From: Planctomycetota bacterium
GTDB lineage: Bacteria > Planctomycetota > Planctomycetia > Pirellulales > Lacipirellulaceae
Assembly: GCA_003576855.1 (NCBI GenBank)
Contig: QEVI01000033.1
Location: forward strand, 1 to 35,169
Reading direction: 5' to 3'
Length of the DNA: 35,169 nucleotides
This document shows, piece by piece, positions 8,403 through 17,414 of the stretch. A program made the translations under genes and the position numbers. Below the pieces are notes generated by a model. That model was not told the DNA's origin. It did no database searches and worked only from the letters and a program-made list of their open reading frames with translations. The number at the start of each line of letters is the position of its first letter. Within the stretch, counting starts at the first letter, position 1.

Positions 8403-9683
8403 ATGCCCGCCACCGACGCTCCCTCCCGGTCCCCTGCCCCGCCGAAGCCTGGTCTGCGCGGCGATCTGGCCGCGCTGAAGATCGATCGCTCGCAGGGTCG
8501 CCGGCCGTCGTGGCCGGCACGCCTGGCGTGGATCGTGGCGGGGCTGGCGCTGCTGGCGGCGGCCGCGGGCGCCGGCTATTGGGCCGTGCAAGACCGGCTG
8601 TTCCCCCTGCCGGTGGTAAAAGCCGATTCCGTCCGCATCATGACCCTCGGCCAGGCACGCACCACGCTCACCGCGACCGGCTACCTGGAATCCCGCTGGC
8701 AAGCGGCCGTCGGCGCCAAGGTTCCCGGACGCATCGCGAATATCCCCGTCGAGGAGGGGGACGAGGTCAAGGCCGGCGACGTGCTGGCGGAACTGGAGCA
8801 CTCGGATCTCGACGCTATGCTTGCGTCGCGCAAGGTCGCCGTGGCCCGCGCTGAAGCCGAATTGGCTGAAGCCGAACTGAACCTCCAGCAGGCCAAGCGC
8901 GATTTAGCTCGTGAACAAGGGATCTTCCAACGCGGCGCCGGCACGCAGGCGACGCTGGACCGCGCGCAAACGACATACGACGCCGCCGCCGCCGTGCAGC
9001 AGGCGCAGGTCGCCGCGGTCGAAGCTGCCAAGGCGGCCGTCGTCGAGGCGGAGGAGTCGATTCGCAACATGTTCATCTATGCCCCGTTCGACGGCACGGT
9101 CGTCACCAAGGACGCCGAAAAAGGCGAATCCATCATGCCCGGCGGCATGGGGGCCAGTTCCGGCCGCGGCTCGGTCATCACGCTGGCGAAGCTCGACGAG
9201 CTGGAGGTCGATACGGACGTCAAGGAAGATTACCTCAGCCAGCTTCACGAAGGCCAGCCGGCCCAGGTGGCCGTCGATGCCGTGCCGGATCGGCGCTACA
9301 ATGGCCGGCTTCGCGAGATCATTCCGATGGGAGATCGCACGCGCGGGATCGTGAAGGTCAAGGTGTCGATCCTCGACGCCGACGATCGACTATTTCCTGA
9401 GCTGAGCGCGACGGTCCATTTCCTGCCCGATGAAGCCGAGGGCGCCGAGGCAGCCCAGCAGAAAGGCGTATTCGCCCCCCTTGCGGCCCTGCAGGGCGAA
9501 GGCGACGACCGATTCGTCTGGGTGCTCGAAACCAACCGTGTGCGCAAGGCCGCCGTCAAGCCTGCCGGCGAGGCCAACGATGGCCTCGTTCAAGTCACCG
9601 GAGATTTGGTCGGCGGCGAACAAGTCGTCGTCAACCCACCGCCCGAACTGCAGGAAGGCGCCGAAGTTCAACTCGCGGAGTAA
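8403..9683 (+). CDS. HlyD/MacA-type membrane fusion protein of an ABC exporter
   Basis: A 426-residue periplasmic adaptor. A cytoplasmic Pro-rich start is followed by one membrane anchor at about residues 40-62 (A-W-I-V-A-G-L-A-L-L-A-A-A-A-G). The biotinyl-lipoyl-like half (V-G-A-K-V-P-G-R-I-A-N-I-P-V-E-E-G-D-E-V) and its partner I-Y-A-P-F-D-G-T-V-V flank an Ala/Glu-rich coiled-coil hairpin at about 130-215. A beta-barrel region (D-T-D-V-K-E-D-Y-L) and a membrane-proximal domain follow. Such proteins link an inner-membrane transporter to the outer envelope. With the ATPase and two permeases downstream this makes a MacAB-like or Lol-like export module. The gap of 157 bases before the ATPase has its own promoter candidate. 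The cargo is unknown. Confidence 0.9.
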   Translation: MPATDAPSRSPAPPKPGLRGDLAALKIDRSQGRRPSWPARLAWIVAGLALLAAAAGAGYWAVQDRLFPLPVVKADSVRIMTLGQARTTLTATGYLESRWQAAVGAKVPGRIANIPVEEGDEVKAGDVLAELEHSDLDAMLASRKVAVARAEAELAEAELNLQQAKRDLAREQGIFQRGAGTQATLDRAQTTYDAAAAVQQAQVAAVEAAKAAVVEAEESIRNMFIYAPFDGTVVTKDAEKGESIMPGGMGASSGRGSVITLAKLDELEVDTDVKEDYLSQLHEGQPAQVAVDAVPDRRYNGRLREIIPMGDRTRGIVKVKVSILDADDRLFPELSATVHFLPDEAEGAEAAQQKGVFAPLAALQGEGDDRFVWVLETNRVRKAAVKPAGEANDGLVQVTGDLVGGEQVVVNPPPELQEGAEVQLAE

Positions 9684-9696
9684 CGCAAAACAAAAC

Positions 9697-9725
9697 CGCT
9701 GATGAACGCTGACTGACGCCGATGG
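9697..9725 (+). repeat. Short degenerate ten-base repeat
   Basis: Three units with a period of about ten bases, CGCTGATGAA, CGCTGACTGA and CGCCGATGG, follow the stop codon of the HlyD-like gene. They look like a decayed copy of a simple interspersed tandem repeat. Confidence 0.4.
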
Positions 9726-9787
9726 CGAATAACGAGAGCTCACCATCAACGGTCCTGCGATGTTAAGCTCCGGAAGGCCGCATTTGG

Positions 9788-9816
9788 TTCATATTAGCGG
9801 TATCAGCAGTTATAAG
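9788..9816 (+). promoter_or_regulatory. Sigma70-like promoter ahead of the ABC ATPase
   Basis: TTCATA (9788-9793) and TATAAG (9811-9816, five of six to consensus) are separated by exactly 17 bases. The predicted start point is about 18 bases before the ATG at 9841. TGGTTC at 9785 and GAACCA at 9825 form an inverted repeat around the promoter, a possible operator. Confidence 0.5.
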
Positions 9817-9840
9817 TGGTTTAAGAACCAGGATTAGCGA

Positions 9841-10557
9841 ATGAGCGAACACGCCGACGCCGTCGTCGCCTTGCTGAACGTCAGCAAGGAGTTCATGCGG
9901 GACAAGATCCGCATTCCCGTCCTCAGCAACACGACGCTCCACATCCCGCGGGGCGATTTCGTGGCCGTCATGGGGCCGAGCGGCTCCGGCAAATCGACGC
10001 TGCTCAACCTGTGCGCTGGGCTCGACAGGCCGACCACCGGCGAGGTGATCGTCAATGGTCAAAACCTGGGCGACCTGTCCGAAGCCGGCCTCTCGCGGTG
10101 GCGGAGCGAGAATCTGGGCTTCATCTTCCAGTCGTATAACCTAATGCCCGTGTTAACGGCGCAGGAGAACGTCGAGCTGCCGCTGTTGCTCACGCCGCTG
10201 CGGCGGGCCGAACGGCGCAAGCACGCGGCGGCGGCGCTGGCCATCGTCGGACTGGAGGATCGGGCCGACCACTATCCGCGGCAGCTTTCCGGCGGCCAGG
10301 AGCAGCGGGTGGCCATCGCCCGGGCGCTGGCGAACGACCCGGTGTTGCTGCTGGCCGACGAGCCGACCGGCAACCTGGACGCCGCCAGCGCCCAGGACGT
10401 GCTCGATCTGCTCGTGCAGCTCAACGACCACTACGGCACGACGATCATCATGGTGACGCACGATCCCAAGGCGGCGCGGCGGGCGAAGCGGCTGCTCCAC
10501 TTGGAAAAGGGCGATTTTGTGCAGGCCGACATCGACGCCCTGGAGGCCGCGCGATGA
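9841..10557 (+). CDS. ABC transporter ATPase, LolD/MacB type
   Basis: A 238-residue ATP-binding subunit that powers the FtsX-type permeases next to it. Visible motifs are Walker A G-P-S-G-S-G-K-S at 45-52, Q-loop Q97, signature L-S-G-G-Q at 149-153, Walker B L-L-L-A-D-E at 169-174 and the switch His207 in M-V-T-H-D. Residues [12 protein letters not shown] are typical of the LolD/MacB/FtsE group. The signature continues Q-E-Q-R in place of the usual Q-Q-Q-R, a mild change. The stop codon overlaps the start of the first permease (ATGA at 10554-10557), which implies translational coupling. An AGGA lies about eight bases upstream of the ATG. Family assignment is firm; the transported substrate is not. 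Confidence 0.95.
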
Positions 10558-11717
10558 TCAAGTTCCTGCCGCTGGTCGTGCGTAACGTGGCGCGCAACAA
10601 AATCCGCTCGTTGTTCACGTGCCTGTCGATCGCCGTGAGTCTGTTTCTCGTCGTGATGCTGTACTCGTTTCTCACCGTGCAAGACGAAATGACGGTCGCT
10701 TCGCGGGTGTACAACCGGCTGATCGTCATGAACGTCCAAGGCCTCGCCGGCAACGTGCCGATCGCCTACGTCGATCGCATCCGCAAGCTCGACGGCGTGC
10801 GCAGCGCGACGTCCTTTTCCTGGTTCGGCGGCAAGTACCGCGATGAGAAGATCGTCTTCGGCCAGTTCGGCGTCGATCCGCAGAGCGTGGCGGACGTCTA
10901 CGAGGACTACGTCGTTCCGCCCGACCAACTTCAGGCGTTCCAAGCCGACCGCACGGGTTGCGTCGTCGGCGCCCTGCTGGCGAAGAACAAAGGATGGTCG
11001 ATCGGCGATAAGGTGCCGCTGAAGGGCGACATTTACCCCGTCAATCTCGAGCTGACGGTCCGCGGCATTTACGACGGAAGCTCGTCGATCGACCGCGAAA
11101 TGCTCTGGTTTCATTTCGACTATCTCGACGAGTCGCTCAAGGCCGCCCGCAGCACGATGGCCGGCAACGCCGGCATCGTCGTCCTGCGGGCCAAGAGCGC
11201 CGAAGCGATGAATCGGCTCACCGAGGACATCGAGCTGGCGTTCGCCAGCTCCGACGCGCCGGTGAAGGCGCTGACCGAGAAGCAGTTCCAGGCCGAGTTC
11301 ATGAGCTACATGGGCGACGTTCGGGCGTTTATTCGCTACACGTCCATCGCCATCGTGATCGCCCTGCTGTGCGTCGCCGCCAACACCATGGCCATGGCGC
11401 TGCGCGAGCGGACGCGGGAAATTGCGCTCTTCAAGGCCATTGGCTTCTCGCAGGCCAACGTGTTGTCGCTGTTCCTGGGAGAAGCCGTTGTCATCGGCGC
11501 CTTGGGCGGCGTCGTGGGGTGCCTGGGGGCCAAGCTGCTCTTCGCGACAGTTGACTTCAGCAAGATGCTTCCCGGCCTCGGATGGCTGTACGTGCCCTGG
11601 AGCACGGCCCTGGCCGGCGTTGCGCTCGCGGCGAGCATCGGCCTGGTGAGCGGCGTCGTCCCCGCGTGGCGGGCTGCCCATCTCAGCGTGCTGGAAGGCC
11701 TGCGGAAGGTGGTTTAG
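10554..11717 (+). CDS. FtsX/MacB-type ABC permease (first)
   Basis: A 387-residue membrane subunit. The first membrane helix is at about 20-42 ([14 protein letters not shown]). A large periplasmic domain follows to about 255, and then three C-terminal helices carrying [15 protein letters not shown] and the coupling helix [15 protein letters not shown]. This is the four-helix MacB/LolC-E topology. It starts inside the ATPase stop codon. It ends [18 protein letters not shown] as usual for the family. The stop at 11715-11717 is followed immediately by the heptanucleotide repeat block. Confidence 0.93.
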
Positions 11718-11857
<140 letters not shown>

Positions 11858-11874
11858 GCAGGTCCGCGAGCCGT

Positions 11875-11916
11875 CAATCACCAATCGCCAATTATGGATC
11901 ACCGATCACCGATCAT
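11875..11916 (+). repeat. Second, degenerate heptanucleotide repeat of six units
   Basis: Six consecutive seven-base units, CAATCAC, CAATCGC, CAATTAT, GGATCAC, CGATCAC and CGATCAT, lie 17 bases after the first block and nine bases before the second permease. Their shared core is RATCAC. The sequence is unrelated to CAGTAGG but has the same period. Confidence 0.7.
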
Positions 11917-11925
11917 TCTCCCCCC

Positions 11926-13086
11926 ATGGTCCCTTTGAAATACAACCTCCGTAGTTTACGGGCGCGTAAGGTCGGCTCGCTGATGACCGTCCTGGGCGTG
12001 GGGATGGTCGTTTGGGCCAGCATCTTCGCCTTTGGACTCTACGCGGGGCTGGAGCACACGCTGACCGTAAGCGTCAATCCGCTGGATGTGATTGTGCTTC
12101 GCCAGGGTTCGACGGCCGAAACGGCCAGCGCCGTCAGCGAGTCTGCCGCTCGCGACATCCTCGCGCTGCCTGGGATCGCCACCGACGCCGAGGGCCGCCC
12201 GCTCGCGGCGCCTGAGCTGGTCGCCATTGGGTACCTGCCGCGGCGCGACGCGGACGGCAACACCAACGTGACCGTCCGCGGCGTCGTGCCGGCCTCGGCC
12301 GCGCTGCGCGACGGCCTCACCATCGTCGAGGGCCGAAACTTCACGCCGGGCGTACGAGAGGCGATCGTCAGCCGGGCCCTCTCCGAGCGGTTCAAGGGGC
12401 TGAAGCTGGGCGAAAGCTTCAAAGTGCAGGACGCGATGTTCCAAGTCGTCGGATACTTCCAAGCCCATGGGGCGGCCGCTGAATCGGAAATCTGGACCGA
12501 TCAACGGGTGTTGGGGCAAGTTACCAACCGCACCGGATCCGTCTCCGCCGTGCAGCTGCGAGCCGCCAGCGCCGACGACCGGCAGCGGCTCATCCAGCGC
12601 ATCACAGCCGACGAACAGATCGGCCTTAAGGCGATCACGGAGAAGGAGTATTTCGCCGAGCAGGCCGAGCAGAGCCAATTCTTGCGAATCATCGGGCAGA
12701 TCATCGCGTTCTTCTTAACTATCGGCGCGATGTTCGCGGTCGCCAACACGATGTACGGCGCCGTCGCTTCCCGCGCGCGCGAGATCGGCACGTTGCGGGC
12801 CTTGGGCTTTGGGCGGGCCAGCGTGCTGGCGTCGTTCTTATTCGAATCGCTGGTGCTATGCTTACTGGGAGCGATTGTCGGTTGCCTCGGTGCGCTGGCC
12901 CTGGGCGACATTCGGACCGGCACGATGGGCGGCGCCTTTACCGAAGTCGTGTTTGCCTTTAACTTCGGCCCCCGCGTGCTCCTTTCCGGCGCGCTGTTGG
13001 CCATCGCCATGGGCCTGTTGGGCGGCCTGGCGCCGGCCGTTCGCGCGGTGCGAATGCGGGTCGTCAACGCGCTGCGCGAAGTCTAG
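11926..13086 (+). CDS. FtsX/MacB-type ABC permease (second)
   Basis: A 386-residue paralogue of the preceding permease. It starts M-V-P-L-K-Y-N-L-R-S-L-R-A-R-K, then a membrane helix at about 17-38. A periplasmic domain with V-R-G-V-V-P-A and F-K-V-Q-D-A-M-F-Q-V-V-G-Y-F follows. Three C-terminal helices carry I-G-A-M-F-A-V-A-N-T-M-Y and the coupling helix R-A-R-E-I-G-T-L-R-A-L-G-F-G. The ending R-V-V-N-A-L-R-E-V is typical. No Shine-Dalgarno is visible; the bases before ATG are a C-run after the repeats, so translation may depend on coupling or another start. With the first permease it would form a heterodimer, as in LolC/LolE. Both would use the single ATPase at 9841. Confidence 0.92.
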   Translation: MVPLKYNLRSLRARKVGSLMTVLGVGMVVWASIFAFGLYAGLEHTLTVSVNPLDVIVLRQGSTAETASAVSESAARDILALPGIATDAEGRPLAAPELVAIGYLPRRDADGNTNVTVRGVVPASAALRDGLTIVEGRNFTPGVREAIVSRALSERFKGLKLGESFKVQDAMFQVVGYFQAHGAAAESEIWTDQRVLGQVTNRTGSVSAVQLRAASADDRQRLIQRITADEQIGLKAITEKEYFAEQAEQSQFLRIIGQIIAFFLTIGAMFAVANTMYGAVASRAREIGTLRALGFGRASVLASFLFESLVLCLLGAIVGCLGALALGDIRTGTMGGAFTEVVFAFNFGPRVLLSGALLAIAMGLLGGLAPAVRAVRMRVVNALREV

Positions 13087-13476
13087 CGCCCGTCCAACCC
13101 GGCTTGGTCGTCAGCCGCCTTTCATCTCATGTTTCGGGGCAAAGCATTGCGCAGCCGTGGGATACGTCGCGGGAATCCGGCGCCCGGACAGCCCGCTTCA
13201 TTCGCGCGCTGCACCCGTTCGCTGGGCCGTTCTGGGCAAAATGCGCGGGCCTGATTGACTTTGCGAGCCAAGTGCGCTAGAACACCCGCTGAAGCGTACC
13301 GGCGGCTGGGGCGCTTTCCACGCTCTTCGGTCGCCATGCCGCGGCCATCGAGTTCGACGCCCAGCGGCGGCGCGCCTTGTGACTCTTTCTTGGGTGCTAT
13401 ACCGACGTCCAATGGCTGGCTGCATACAGCGGCCAGTGCGCGACGACCTGCATTCGCAACTGGAGGGTAAGCTCTT
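13087..13476. other. Intergenic region upstream of the LamG-like PEP-CTERM gene
   Basis: A 390-base stretch without a defensible gene. It carries one promoter candidate (13255-13283) and ends in a strong GGAGGG ribosome site before 13477. No terminator for the ABC module was seen. Confidence 0.5.
13255..13283 (+). promoter_or_regulatory. Sigma70-like promoter for the PEP-CTERM gene
   Basis: TTGACT (five of six to TTGACA) and TAGAAC (four of six) are separated by exactly 17 bases. The leader to the ATG at 13477 would be about 187 bases, close in length to the distance from the palindrome at 2744 to its own PEP-CTERM gene. Confidence 0.45.
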
Positions 13477-14700
13477 ATGTTGCAGCGAACGATGAACCCC
13501 ACCGCACGGACGCTCTGCGCAGCCACGTTGGCTGTGCTAACGATTGGTTCGGCCGACACAGCGCTCGCCGGCCGAAAGACCCGGTTGTTCACCTTTGAAA
13601 ACGGTTCGCCGGGCGCTACGACGTCCACCGCGCTGAATACCATCACGGGACCGTTCAAAGACGTGCCCGATTCGGTGTTCGGCGCCCCGTTCGATTATTA
13701 CGACGTCGGCCCCGGCGGCATTCCGGGCGGCTCGCTCTTGGGAGACTGGGTCGCGGCCAACTACGATCCTTCGCCGGACTTCACCGCGCAGCTCGGCGGT
13801 CAGCCGACGTATGTCAACGTCGCCAACGGATCGCCGCTGGATAGCCCTGTGCCGGGCAGCAACGTCGCGCTCGGGTTTTCGGGGGCCAACCAGGCGATGA
13901 CGAGCCAAGGCTTTCGCGGCACGTTCATTGCCGACGCGGCCGTGGCTAGCAATGCCCCGTCCGACAGCAACAACACGAGCACTTCGTTCACGGTGCTGAG
14001 CCAGGCATGGGTTCGACCCGATGCCGCGGCAGCAGGCACAAGCCAGGTGGTGTGGTCGGTCGGGACCGAAATGGGCGGCGTCCGCATCACTCCCGCCGGC
14101 GTCTGGGAGCTGACTTCGATGGGCCCGCCGGGCGACGTGACTTCGAGTCGCCCGGTATCCTTCGGCGACTGGACGCACGTCGCCGTGCTCCGCACCGGCG
14201 GCGCCGGCAGCTTGTACATCAACGGCACCATCGCCGCGCAGGCGAACGGTTTCTTCAACGCATTCGCCAACGAGATCGTTCTCGGCGCCGACCCGTTCTT
14301 CGCCGAGCCGTTTCGCGGCGTCGTGGATAACTTCTCGACCGTCGGCACCGCCGGATTCGGCATCACCATCTCGACGGACCTGGACGTGTTCAGCGACCTC
14401 GGCTTGCCGCAACCCAGCGGAGTCGCCGGCGACGTAGATCAGGACGGCGACGCCGACCAGGCCGACTACAACATCTGGTCGACGAACGTGGGCTTCAACA
14501 ATACCTTTGGTCAGGGCGACCTGACGACGCTTATCAAGGGCGACTTGGACCAGAACGGCAAGATCGACTTCTTTGACTTCCGCATCATCGCGCGGCAAGC
14601 CGCGGGCGCCGGCGTAACGCTGTCGCTGGCAGTGCCGGAACCCGCCGGCGCACTTGTTATCGCCCTGGGGTTGGCGGCGCTGGTCATGCGTCGTCGTTGA
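13477..14700 (+). CDS. PEP-CTERM protein with LamG-like and dockerin-like regions
   Basis: A 407-residue exported protein. Residues 1-31 form a signal peptide ending T-A-L-A. The body is a concanavalin/LamG-like jelly roll: L-F-T-F-E-N-G at the start, S-Q-A-W-V-R-P, F-G-D-W-T-H-V-A-V-L-R-T, S-L-Y-I-N-G-T and F-R-G-V-V-D-N-F. Dockerin-like calcium loops follow at about 318-375 (G-D-V-D-Q-D-G-D-A-D-Q-A-D-Y and G-D-L-D-Q-N-G-K-I-D-F-F-D-F). The PEP-CTERM tail V-P-E-P-A-G, hydrophobic helix and R-R-R close it. GGAGGG lies before the ATG. The dockerin-like loops may bind calcium or dock to cohesin-like partners; no cohesin is seen here. It is followed 65 bases later by another PEP-CTERM gene. Confidence 0.88.
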   Translation: MLQRTMNPTARTLCAATLAVLTIGSADTALAGRKTRLFTFENGSPGATTSTALNTITGPFKDVPDSVFGAPFDYYDVGPGGIPGGSLLGDWVAANYDPSPDFTAQLGGQPTYVNVANGSPLDSPVPGSNVALGFSGANQAMTSQGFRGTFIADAAVASNAPSDSNNTSTSFTVLSQAWVRPDAAAAGTSQVVWSVGTEMGGVRITPAGVWELTSMGPPGDVTSSRPVSFGDWTHVAVLRTGGAGSLYINGTIAAQANGFFNAFANEIVLGADPFFAEPFRGVVDNFSTVGTAGFGITISTDLDVFSDLGLPQPSGVAGDVDQDGDADQADYNIWSTNVGFNNTFGQGDLTTLIKGDLDQNGKIDFFDFRIIARQAAGAGVTLSLAVPEPAGALVIALGLAALVMRRR

Positions 14701-14765
14701 GCGCGAGCTAACCGTTCCGCCTCCTTGCAATCCGCATTCATTGGCAAACTCCTGGAGTTAATCGC

Positions 14766-16256
14766 ATGAACCGTCATGTTTGCCGGATCTTGTTCGTAGC
14801 CGCGGCGGCGGTGCTCTGCGCCGCGGCGCCCGCCGGGGCAGTCGTCATCGTCGCGGAAGACTTTTTCTACAACGAACCGACCAAGGCGATTGCGAATCTG
14901 GCCGGGTTCACGCTGCAAAGCTACGGCGGCGGCCAGAACGGCAGCGGCGTCTGGGACGATCGCTGGGTCGCCGTGGGCGGCACGACCATTGCCGGAGCGG
15001 GCGCCGACCCGCCGCTCGACGCCAATCCCCACACGGCCGTGGTGACCGAGGTGGCGACCGAGGCCAGCTTGCAGCGGACCTACGCACCCAGCGGCGCCGG
15101 CGCGTCGGCCTCCACCATTTATTTCGCCGGCGACTTTAAAGTCGATGACGTTAGTACGCCCAGCATCTTCGCCGAGTTTGGCATCCTCTCGCCCAGCGCG
15201 ACGCTCGGTCAGCCGAGCGTGAGCTTCGGCATCACCGACTCGCTGTCGACCATTCCGGCGACGTTCTTCGCCAAGATCGGCGGCGCCACCATTACGGCCG
15301 ATCCCGTGGCCAACGCCAACAACGCCGTGGCCAGCGGCACGTACGTCCGCATTTTCGGCAAGCTGGAGATCAACGCCCTCCCCGGAACCGGCGACTACGA
15401 CCGCAACGGCGTGACCGACGGCCACGATTTCCTCCTTTGGCAACGGCAATTCGGCACGAACGTCGCGCCCTCGACCGGCGCCGACGGCGACGGCAACGGA
15501 ACCGTCAACGCGGCCGATCTCGGTATTTGGAAAGGCGCCGTCGGGCAATCCGGCGACGAGCGCCTCACCGTCTACTTCAATCCCACCGGGGTGGAGCAAA
15601 CGGCCGCCACCGTGCTGACTGGCACGGCGCCGCTGATCAACAGCTTTAGCGACACGGCGTTGTCGCGAGTGGTCTCGCTCAACGGCAACGCCGTGACGGT
15701 CGATTCGGCGCGGCCGCACTATATCGACAACATCGCCATTGGCACGACGTGGGCCGACGTGGCAACGGTCAACGTCCCCCGGCTGACGCTCGAGGTCAAC
15801 TCGAACGGCCAGGTGCGCTGGATCAACAACACCAGCCAGGCGATCCCGCTGGCGTACTACGAGATTCTGTCGCCCAGCGGCTCGCTCAATCCGACCGCTT
15901 GGAACAGCCTGGATGAGCAAAATGTCAGTTCCGGCACGTGGGCGGAGAACAACCCCACGACGTCCCAGTTGATCGAGTCGAACCTCACCAGCGCTACCAC
16001 GCTGGCCCCCGGCGCCTCCTTGCCGCTGGGCGCGGCCTTCAGCGTAGGCGGCACGCAGGACCTGGTCGCCCGTTGGGGAACCAAGGAGGGATTCGACGGG
16101 CTGCTGAACGTCGCCAACGTGGTGACCGTAGGCGCCGTGGCCGCCGTTCCCGAACCGGCTGGGGCTGCGCTTGTAATGCTAGCCATCGGCGGGATGCTGC
16201 CGAGTATCCGGCGCCGCCGAGTCGCTGCTAGCTGGCGCCTTCGTCAAAATCGTTAA
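14766..16256 (+). CDS. PEP-CTERM protein with an internal dockerin-like segment
   Basis: A 496-residue exported protein. The signal peptide is residues 1-27 (F-V-A-A-A-A-V-L-C-A-A-A-P-A-G-A). A jelly-roll domain starts A-E-D-F-F-Y. At about residues 209-262 two dockerin-like loops occur (G-D-Y-D-R-N-G-V-T-D-G-H-D-F and G-A-D-G-D-G-N-G-T-V-N-A-A-D-L). They lie between the strands G-K-L-E-I-N and D-E-R-L-T-V-Y-F-N-P-T-G, so the module appears inserted in the domain and is not C-terminal as usual. After residue 340 a second beta-rich domain (L-E-V-N-S-N-G-Q-V-R-W-I-N-N-T) is followed by a PEP-CTERM tail: V-P-E-P, helix, R-R-R-R. An unusual 11-residue extension lies beyond the arginines. TGGAG precedes the ATG. 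Confidence 0.87.
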   Translation: MNRHVCRILFVAAAAVLCAAAPAGAVVIVAEDFFYNEPTKAIANLAGFTLQSYGGGQNGSGVWDDRWVAVGGTTIAGAGADPPLDANPHTAVVTEVATEASLQRTYAPSGAGASASTIYFAGDFKVDDVSTPSIFAEFGILSPSATLGQPSVSFGITDSLSTIPATFFAKIGGATITADPVANANNAVASGTYVRIFGKLEINALPGTGDYDRNGVTDGHDFLLWQRQFGTNVAPSTGADGDGNGTVNAADLGIWKGAVGQSGDERLTVYFNPTGVEQTAATVLTGTAPLINSFSDTALSRVVSLNGNAVTVDSARPHYIDNIAIGTTWADVATVNVPRLTLEVNSNGQVRWINNTSQAIPLAYYEILSPSGSLNPTAWNSLDEQNVSSGTWAENNPTTSQLIESNLTSATTLAPGASLPLGAAFSVGGTQDLVARWGTKEGFDGLLNVANVVTVGAVAAVPEPAGAALVMLAIGGMLPSIRRRRVAASWRLRQNR

Positions 16257-16340
16257 ACTCCGCCGCATCGCCGCGTCGAACATGGAGCCATAGGCCGTCG
16301 GACGGCGCAACTCCAGGTTCACTACGCGGACAGGTGCGAA

Positions 16341-17258
16341 GTGCTGCGATTCAATGCCACCGGAGGACCCGCGGCTGCGGCGCCAATCGGCGCCCTGGCC
16401 GCGGCGATTGCGCTCGCTGTTGCCGCCGCCAATGTGCGGGCCGAGCAGGCCGTTGAAATCGCAGGGCCTGATGTCCCGGCGCCATCGGCCGGGGCATTGC
16501 CGCCGGCGCCCGACGTCGCGGACTTCGCCTACGGCGGTTACGGCGGCTACGAACTGCTCGACCAGTACGACGGCCCCGTCGACAAACCGGTGAACTGGGT
16601 CTGCGGCCCGTATCTCAAGGCAGGTCCGGCCGGAGTCATCGGCGAGGGAATCCTCGACGATCCCGATGTGGCGTGGATCGCCTCCGGCGGCTATCGCCAG
16701 CCGCTGGGACCCGATCTCGGCGGCGACCGGTTGTTCTTTGACCTGGGCGGGTCGTACCTCTCCGCCTATGGCGAAACGACGCGCGGCACGCCCGGCTTAC
16801 GGGTGACGCGCGACATCTTCGGTAACGCTTCGGCCTCGGAAATCGTCGACGACGCGTTCGAAACCCAACTGAAGGAAGTGAAGCGCGGCAGCGCGCATGT
16901 GGCCCTGGGATGGTTCTGGGGCGATTACCTTGACCGGCCTGCCAACGATCCGCAGTATCGCATTGCTACGCGGTTGGGCGGCCGGGTGGGGCATGTTCGC
17001 GGCGAATTCGAGCCGGATGTGCGGCTCATCAACCCGGCCGGCAATCAGACGATTACGCCGATTTACGGCAAGACGGATACGTTCGGCGGGCTGTTCGTAG
17101 GCGCCGAAGCCGTGTTCCTTCAGCGCGGCTACACGTTCGGCAACGTCCAGTGGACCGTCGAAGGCGAACTGGCCAACGATTGGATCGAGCTGCATCATTT
17201 TGAATCGAGCAGCCTCGGCACGGCGTCGCTCATGCTGGGCTTTATGCTGACGAGGTAG
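16341..17258 (+). CDS. Putative outer-membrane beta-barrel protein
   Basis: A 305-residue exported protein starting with GTG; AGG lies about seven bases upstream. A signal peptide spans about residues 1-34 (hydrophobic, ending N-V-R-A). A Pro/Ala-rich linker and a Gly/Tyr-rich stretch (Y-G-G-Y-G-G-Y) follow. From about residue 90 amphipathic strands alternate with short turns (L-F-F-D-L-G-G-S-Y-L-S-A-Y, Y-R-I-A-T-R-L-G-G-R-V-G-H, T-F-G-G-L-F-V-G-A-E-A-V-F-L). The last strand is A-S-L-M-L-G-F-M-L-T-R. This strand pattern and the length fit planctomycete outer-membrane barrel proteins, but I cannot name the exact family. It may share a transcript with the preceding PEP-CTERM gene, 84 bases upstream. 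Confidence 0.65.
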   Translation: MLRFNATGGPAAAAPIGALAAAIALAVAAANVRAEQAVEIAGPDVPAPSAGALPPAPDVADFAYGGYGGYELLDQYDGPVDKPVNWVCGPYLKAGPAGVIGEGILDDPDVAWIASGGYRQPLGPDLGGDRLFFDLGGSYLSAYGETTRGTPGLRVTRDIFGNASASEIVDDAFETQLKEVKRGSAHVALGWFWGDYLDRPANDPQYRIATRLGGRVGHVRGEFEPDVRLINPAGNQTITPIYGKTDTFGGLFVGAEAVFLQRGYTFGNVQWTVEGELANDWIELHHFESSSLGTASLMLGFMLTR

Positions 17259-17414
17259 TGCGGCGGCCGGCAGCCGGGTCTTGGTCGCAGCTAGCCGTCG
17301 CGCGATCCATGCACGGCGGCGTAAGGGCTTGCCGAGCGCGTGCTCTAGCCGCGCCGCCTGAGCGAACGTCGCGCCCCTGGCTTGACCTGGCGCCGCCAAG
17401 CATAATGGACGCCC

